Assembly: GCA_030706265.1 (NCBI GenBank)
Contig: JAUZOX010000064.1
Location: forward strand, 1 to 10,197
Source: Bacteroidota bacterium
Lineage (GTDB): Bacteria; Bacteroidota; Bacteroidia; Bacteroidales; Cfx3-03
Direction of reading: 5' to 3'
Length of the DNA stretch: 10,197 bases
Positions 7,570-10,197 of the stretch are shown one piece after another. A program made the position numbers and the translations under genes. How positions within the stretch are numbered: position 1 is the stretch's first letter; each line of letters opens with the position of its first letter. Below the pieces are notes generated by a model. The model worked only from the letters and a program-made list of their open reading frames with translations. It did not search any database and was not told the origin of the DNA.

Positions 7570-8023
7570 GGCATTTCTCATTTTTAACCCAGAAAATACC
7601 CCTACAGGTTATCTTATAAGCCTCCTCTTCTCCGTGTTTGGTCTTCCTCATGGAATTGAGGCGGAAAATGAAGCTGTAGGCGATAGAACAGGAACAGGGT
7701 ATGGTTTTTGTCCAGATAAATCCGGAAAAAAGAGAGGCTGTCAAAGCGTTTCTATATAAAGTCTGCCTTTGGGGTCGCCGAACAAGATACAGTAAAACCC
7801 AGCGGAACAGATTCTGTTTAGTCTTTACTGAAATTAAATCAACGCGTAAAGGGAAAAAACTGTACATCCCGGTTGAAAAAAGAGGTTCGCGTGTATTGGC
7901 AAGGTTCTGATAAACATAAAGCAGCAATAAACTTTCACCGCCTTTTCACGTTAACGTATGTATGCATCGTTATTTTAGTGATTTTTGTATTTGCCTTTTT
8001 ATTTCAAGCTTAATATTCTATTT
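7570..8023. other. Intergenic region with no convincing gene
   Basis: About 450 nt between the fucosidase stop and the lipoprotein gene. Open frames exist on both strands (plus 7701-7910, 69 codons; minus 7553-7927, 124 codons), but neither has a clear ribosome binding site, signal sequence or recognisable motif. The minus frame runs into the fucosidase 3' end. No clear terminator follows the fucosidase. A perfect palindrome ACGTTAACGT lies at 7948-7957, about 80 nt before the lipoprotein start, and a weak -7-like TATTTTAG at 7971-7978. The region may be plain spacer, a decayed gene, or a dispersed non-coding element. Confidence 0.4.
7948..7957. promoter_or_regulatory. Perfect 10-bp palindrome upstream of the lipoprotein-receptor operon
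   Basis: ACGTTAACGT is a perfect palindrome placed about 80 nt before the DUF4249-like gene, a reasonable place for an operator. There is only one copy and no regulator can be named, so this is a weak call. Confidence 0.2.
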
Positions 8024-8028
8024 GAGGA
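8024..8028 (+). promoter_or_regulatory. Ribosome binding site that decides the lipoprotein start
   Basis: GAGGA at 8024-8028 lies 8 nt before the ATG at 8037. It favours this start, which gives a clean lipoprotein signal, over the in-frame ATG at 7962, which would put a second hydrophobic stretch in front of it. Confidence 0.5.
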
Positions 8029-8036
8029 ACTACGGT

Positions 8037-8918
8037 ATGCCTAAACTGAAAATAGTGCAGTTGCTGCAAGTTGTTGCCCTGTTGATGCTGATCATCGGCT
8101 GTGAAAAGACGGTGAGTATCGATGTAGGGCAAATTCAACCGCGTCTGGTTGTCAACAGCATCCTTTGCAAAGACAGTTTAATCAAAGTCCAGCTCAGCAA
8201 AAGCAGGGCGATGATGGATACTTCCCAATCCATCGAGCGGATCAATAAGGCAACCATCAAGATATATGAGGATGAGATTTTAAAGCAGACCCTGACCAAG
8301 GGGTATTCGGGTTTATTCACCTCCACGATAAAACCAAAAGTTGGATCCGGCTACCGAATTGAAATAGACAACGCCGAATTTGGTCATGTGGAAGCCTCAT
8401 CCCTGATCCCACCGGCGCCTCATCTGATCTCGGCAACGCAAACGACTGAATTAACACCGGAATCCGATCCACAAAACATCAAATTTAAAATAGCGCTAAA
8501 AGATGATGGTCCACAACCTAATTATTACTATTTAAGGGCTATTCTGATAAAGAAAGGCTATCAGCCCGGCGCCAATCCCAACGTAGAGATGGTTTGTAAG
8601 CTGTATAGCGATGACAATATCGTCGAGGCAGACGACCATACCCTGAAAGGGGTCGTCTTTAATAATGCGGCATTTGTCGGTTCGAATTATGAACTTATCG
8701 TTTACTCTCCCAACAGTCTTAACAAGAATTTTAACCTATGGTTTGAGTTGAGCAGCATTTCGCCGGAATATTATAAATATCTGGTCTCCGTTATTATGCA
8801 AAATAACGCCGGAAACAATCCCTTTGCCGAACCGGTAGAGATCAAATCGAATATTGAAAACGGAACCGGAATATTAGGCGCCCAAAACAAAGTCTATATC
8901 AAAGTCGTCACCTTTTAA
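8037..8918 (+). CDS. DUF4249-like outer-membrane-associated lipoprotein
   Basis: Predicted 293-residue lipoprotein. Residues 1-21 form a lipoprotein signal (MPKLK, hydrophobic core) ending in the lipobox L-I-I-G-C22. After lipidation the mature protein begins CEKTVSID. The early pattern CEK...ID...PRLVV, then an 'IKVQLSKS' strand, a 'NKATIKIYED' strand, 'YRIEIDN', and 'ASSLIPPAP', follows the order seen in DUF4249 proteins of Bacteroidota. These are beta-rich and usually encoded beside a TonB-dependent receptor. That is the case here: the receptor gene starts 16 nt after the stop, so the two are almost certainly one operon. By analogy with SusD-type partners it may be a surface or periplasmic-face partner of the receptor, but the substrate is unknown. 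An alternative start at 7962 adds 25 residues and is less likely. Family call by eye; no catalytic residues are recognised. Confidence 0.75.
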   Translation: MPKLKIVQLLQVVALLMLIIGCEKTVSIDVGQIQPRLVVNSILCKDSLIKVQLSKSRAMMDTSQSIERINKATIKIYEDEILKQTLTKGYSGLFTSTIKPKVGSGYRIEIDNAEFGHVEASSLIPPAPHLISATQTTELTPESDPQNIKFKIALKDDGPQPNYYYLRAILIKKGYQPGANPNVEMVCKLYSDDNIVEADDHTLKGVVFNNAAFVGSNYELIVYSPNSLNKNFNLWFELSSISPEYYKYLVSVIMQNNAGNNPFAEPVEIKSNIENGTGILGAQNKVYIKVVTF

Positions 8919-8934
8919 TAACCGCTAAAATCAG

Positions 8935-10197
8935 ATGAACATTTTAAAACCGGTGCTGCTCTTCATTCTGTTTGGCCTCATGATAACAGCCAATGCCCAG
9001 AGATATACCATCTCCGGATATGTTGAAGATGGCAGTAACGGTGAAAAAATATTCATGGCCAATGTTTACAACAGCCTGAAAATGCAAGGGACTTCAAGCA
9101 ATTCCTACGGATTTTACAGTCTTTCGTTACCTGCAGGGGAAGTAAAACTGGTTTGTTCATATGTGGGCTATAAATCTTTTGGCTTGGATTTGAACCTTCA
9201 CAAGGACACGGTCATTAATGTCCAGCTCATCCAAAACATGCAGTTGCAGGAGGTTGTGGTGAATGGGGGTGTTGCCAATAATGCATTACGTTCTTCCCAG
9301 ATGAGCATCAATGAAATATCAATTAAGACCGTCAAGAGCCTCCCTTCGTTTTTGGGCGAGGTGGACCCTATCAAGACACTACAGCTGCTTCCGGGCGTCC
9401 AGACCGGAACCGAAGGTTCGACCGGTTTATATGTGCGGGGTGGCAGCCCCGATCAGAACCTGATACTCCTGGACGGAGTACCGGTATATAATGCCAGCCA
9501 TTTGTTTGGATTCTTCTCTGTCTTTAATGCCGATGCCTTAAATACGATCACACTGATCAAAGGAGGTTTCCCGGCCCGGTTCGGAGGACGGCTCTCTTCT
9601 GTCCTTGATATTCGGATGAAAGAAGGCAATATGAAAAAAATTACGGGTGAGGGCTCCATCGGTCTCGTTGCTTCCAAATTTACCATCGAAGGGCCGATCA
9701 TCAAAGATAAAGCTTCGTTTATCTTCAGTGCCCGACGCACCTTGCTCGACCTGTGGGCTGCTCCCCTGGCACGTAAAATCGATCCCAAAGATCCCATCCC
9801 CGGATATTATTTCTATGACCTGAATGCCAAATTGAATTATAAATTTTCGGAGAAAGACCGACTTTTCCTGAGTCTGTATTCAGGTGACGATTTAGGCACT
9901 TACCACAAGAGTGAGTATGCCCCTGCTCCCAACAGCAGTTCAAACGATGACTTCAGATTGAGCTGGGGTAATCTGACCACTGCACTTCGTTGGAATCATC
10001 TTTTCAGCAGCAAGCTTTTCAGTAATACCACCCTGACTTATTCCCGCTATAACTTCGATACCCATATCCGGTATTACGAAATATATAAAGGGGTTACGAG
10101 TGATTATGAATCGACCTATTCATCCGGAATCAAAGATGTCGCTGCACGGATTGACTTTGATTATGTACCGGCACCCGGTCATTATATCAGGTTCGGA
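8935..10197 (+). CDS. TonB-dependent receptor, N-terminal part (cut by window end)
   Basis: Open from an ATG at 8935 through 421 codons to the window edge with no stop, so the gene is partial at its 3' end. Residues 1-21 form a signal peptide with a cleavage site at ANA-Q22. Residues 23 to about 105 form a CarboxypepD_reg-like beta-sandwich (ISGYVEDGSNGEKI..., then YGFYSLSLPAG and YVGYKS), common ahead of Bacteroidota receptors. Residues about 125-225 form the plug: GVQTGTEGSTGLYVRGG, DQNLILLDGVPVYN and GGFPARFGGRLSSVLDI. Beta-barrel strands with aromatic-girdle character then begin. It should sit in the outer membrane and import a ligand using TonB-ExbBD energy. There is no STN domain, so direct anti-sigma signalling is not suggested. 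Coupled to the DUF4249-like lipoprotein 16 nt upstream. The substrate (metal chelate, peptide or glycan) cannot be told. Confidence 0.9.
   Translation, partial: MNILKPVLLFILFGLMITANAQRYTISGYVEDGSNGEKIFMANVYNSLKMQGTSSNSYGFYSLSLPAGEVKLVCSYVGYKSFGLDLNLHKDTVINVQLIQNMQLQEVVVNGGVANNALRSSQMSINEISIKTVKSLPSFLGEVDPIKTLQLLPGVQTGTEGSTGLYVRGGSPDQNLILLDGVPVYNASHLFGFFSVFNADALNTITLIKGGFPARFGGRLSSVLDIRMKEGNMKKITGEGSIGLVASKFTIEGPIIKDKASFIFSARRTLLDLWAAPLARKIDPKDPIPGYYFYDLNAKLNYKFSEKDRLFLSLYSGDDLGTYHKSEYAPAPNSSSNDDFRLSWGNLTTALRWNHLFSSKLFSNTTLTYSRYNFDTHIRYYEIYKGVTSDYESTYSSGIKDVAARIDFDYVPAPGHYIRFG

Noticed and set aside
7701..7910. Small plus-strand gene of 69 codons
   Set aside because: No ribosome binding site, no known motif, and the opposite strand is equally open; left as part of the spacer.
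7962..8036. Longer start for the lipoprotein gene at 7962
   Set aside because: It would put an extra hydrophobic stretch before a clean lipoprotein signal, and the ribosome binding site fits the ATG at 8037.

Overview
The window looks like a chromosomal piece from a member of the Bacteroidota, probably a Bacteroidales- or Cytophagales-type environmental or gut organism. The evidence is a type IX secretion (T9SS) C-terminal sorting tail, a DUF4249-type lipoprotein paired with a CarboxypepD_reg-like/plug TonB-dependent receptor, a GH95 fucosidase and AT-rich leaders. No tRNA, rRNA, CRISPR array, insertion sequence or phage gene was seen.

Layout: (1) 1-138, the 3' end of a plus-strand gene whose product carries a T9SS sorting tail. 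(2) 139-323, a convergent intergenic region holding a good intrinsic terminator for the minus strand. (3) 324-4904 on the minus strand, one uninterrupted 1526-residue gene. It joins a complete Cu(I)-exporting P1B-type ATPase to an ethylene-receptor-like (ETR1-type) copper-binding membrane domain, two PAS domains and a histidine kinase. (4) 4905-5358, a divergent, AT-rich intergenic region with a nested inverted repeat and a cluster of small half-sites. (5) 5359-7569, a secreted GH95 alpha-L-fucosidase-type enzyme. (6) 7570-8036, an intergenic region with no convincing gene. (7) 8037-8918, a DUF4249-like lipoprotein, followed 16 nt later by (8) 8935 to the window end, a TonB-dependent receptor cut off by the edge.

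The outstanding item is the fusion in (3). In plants the ethylene receptor ETR1 receives its copper cofactor through RAN1, a P1B copper ATPase. Here a bacterial gene encodes both modules, and a kinase, as one chain. The sensor keeps the two copper ligands of ETR1 (Cys65 and His69, here C915 and H919) and most pocket residues. It has Asn at the position of ETR1 Asp25 and Asp at the position that aligns with Lys91. I infer a copper-status or copper-dependent ligand sensor loaded by its own attached transporter. No response regulator, copper chaperone or copper regulator lies next to it in the window, so its output is unknown.

The other genes are ordinary for Bacteroidota: a glycan-degrading exoenzyme and a two-gene outer-membrane uptake operon (lipoprotein plus TonB-dependent receptor). 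There is no SusC/SusD pair in view to make the fucosidase part of a standard polysaccharide utilisation locus.
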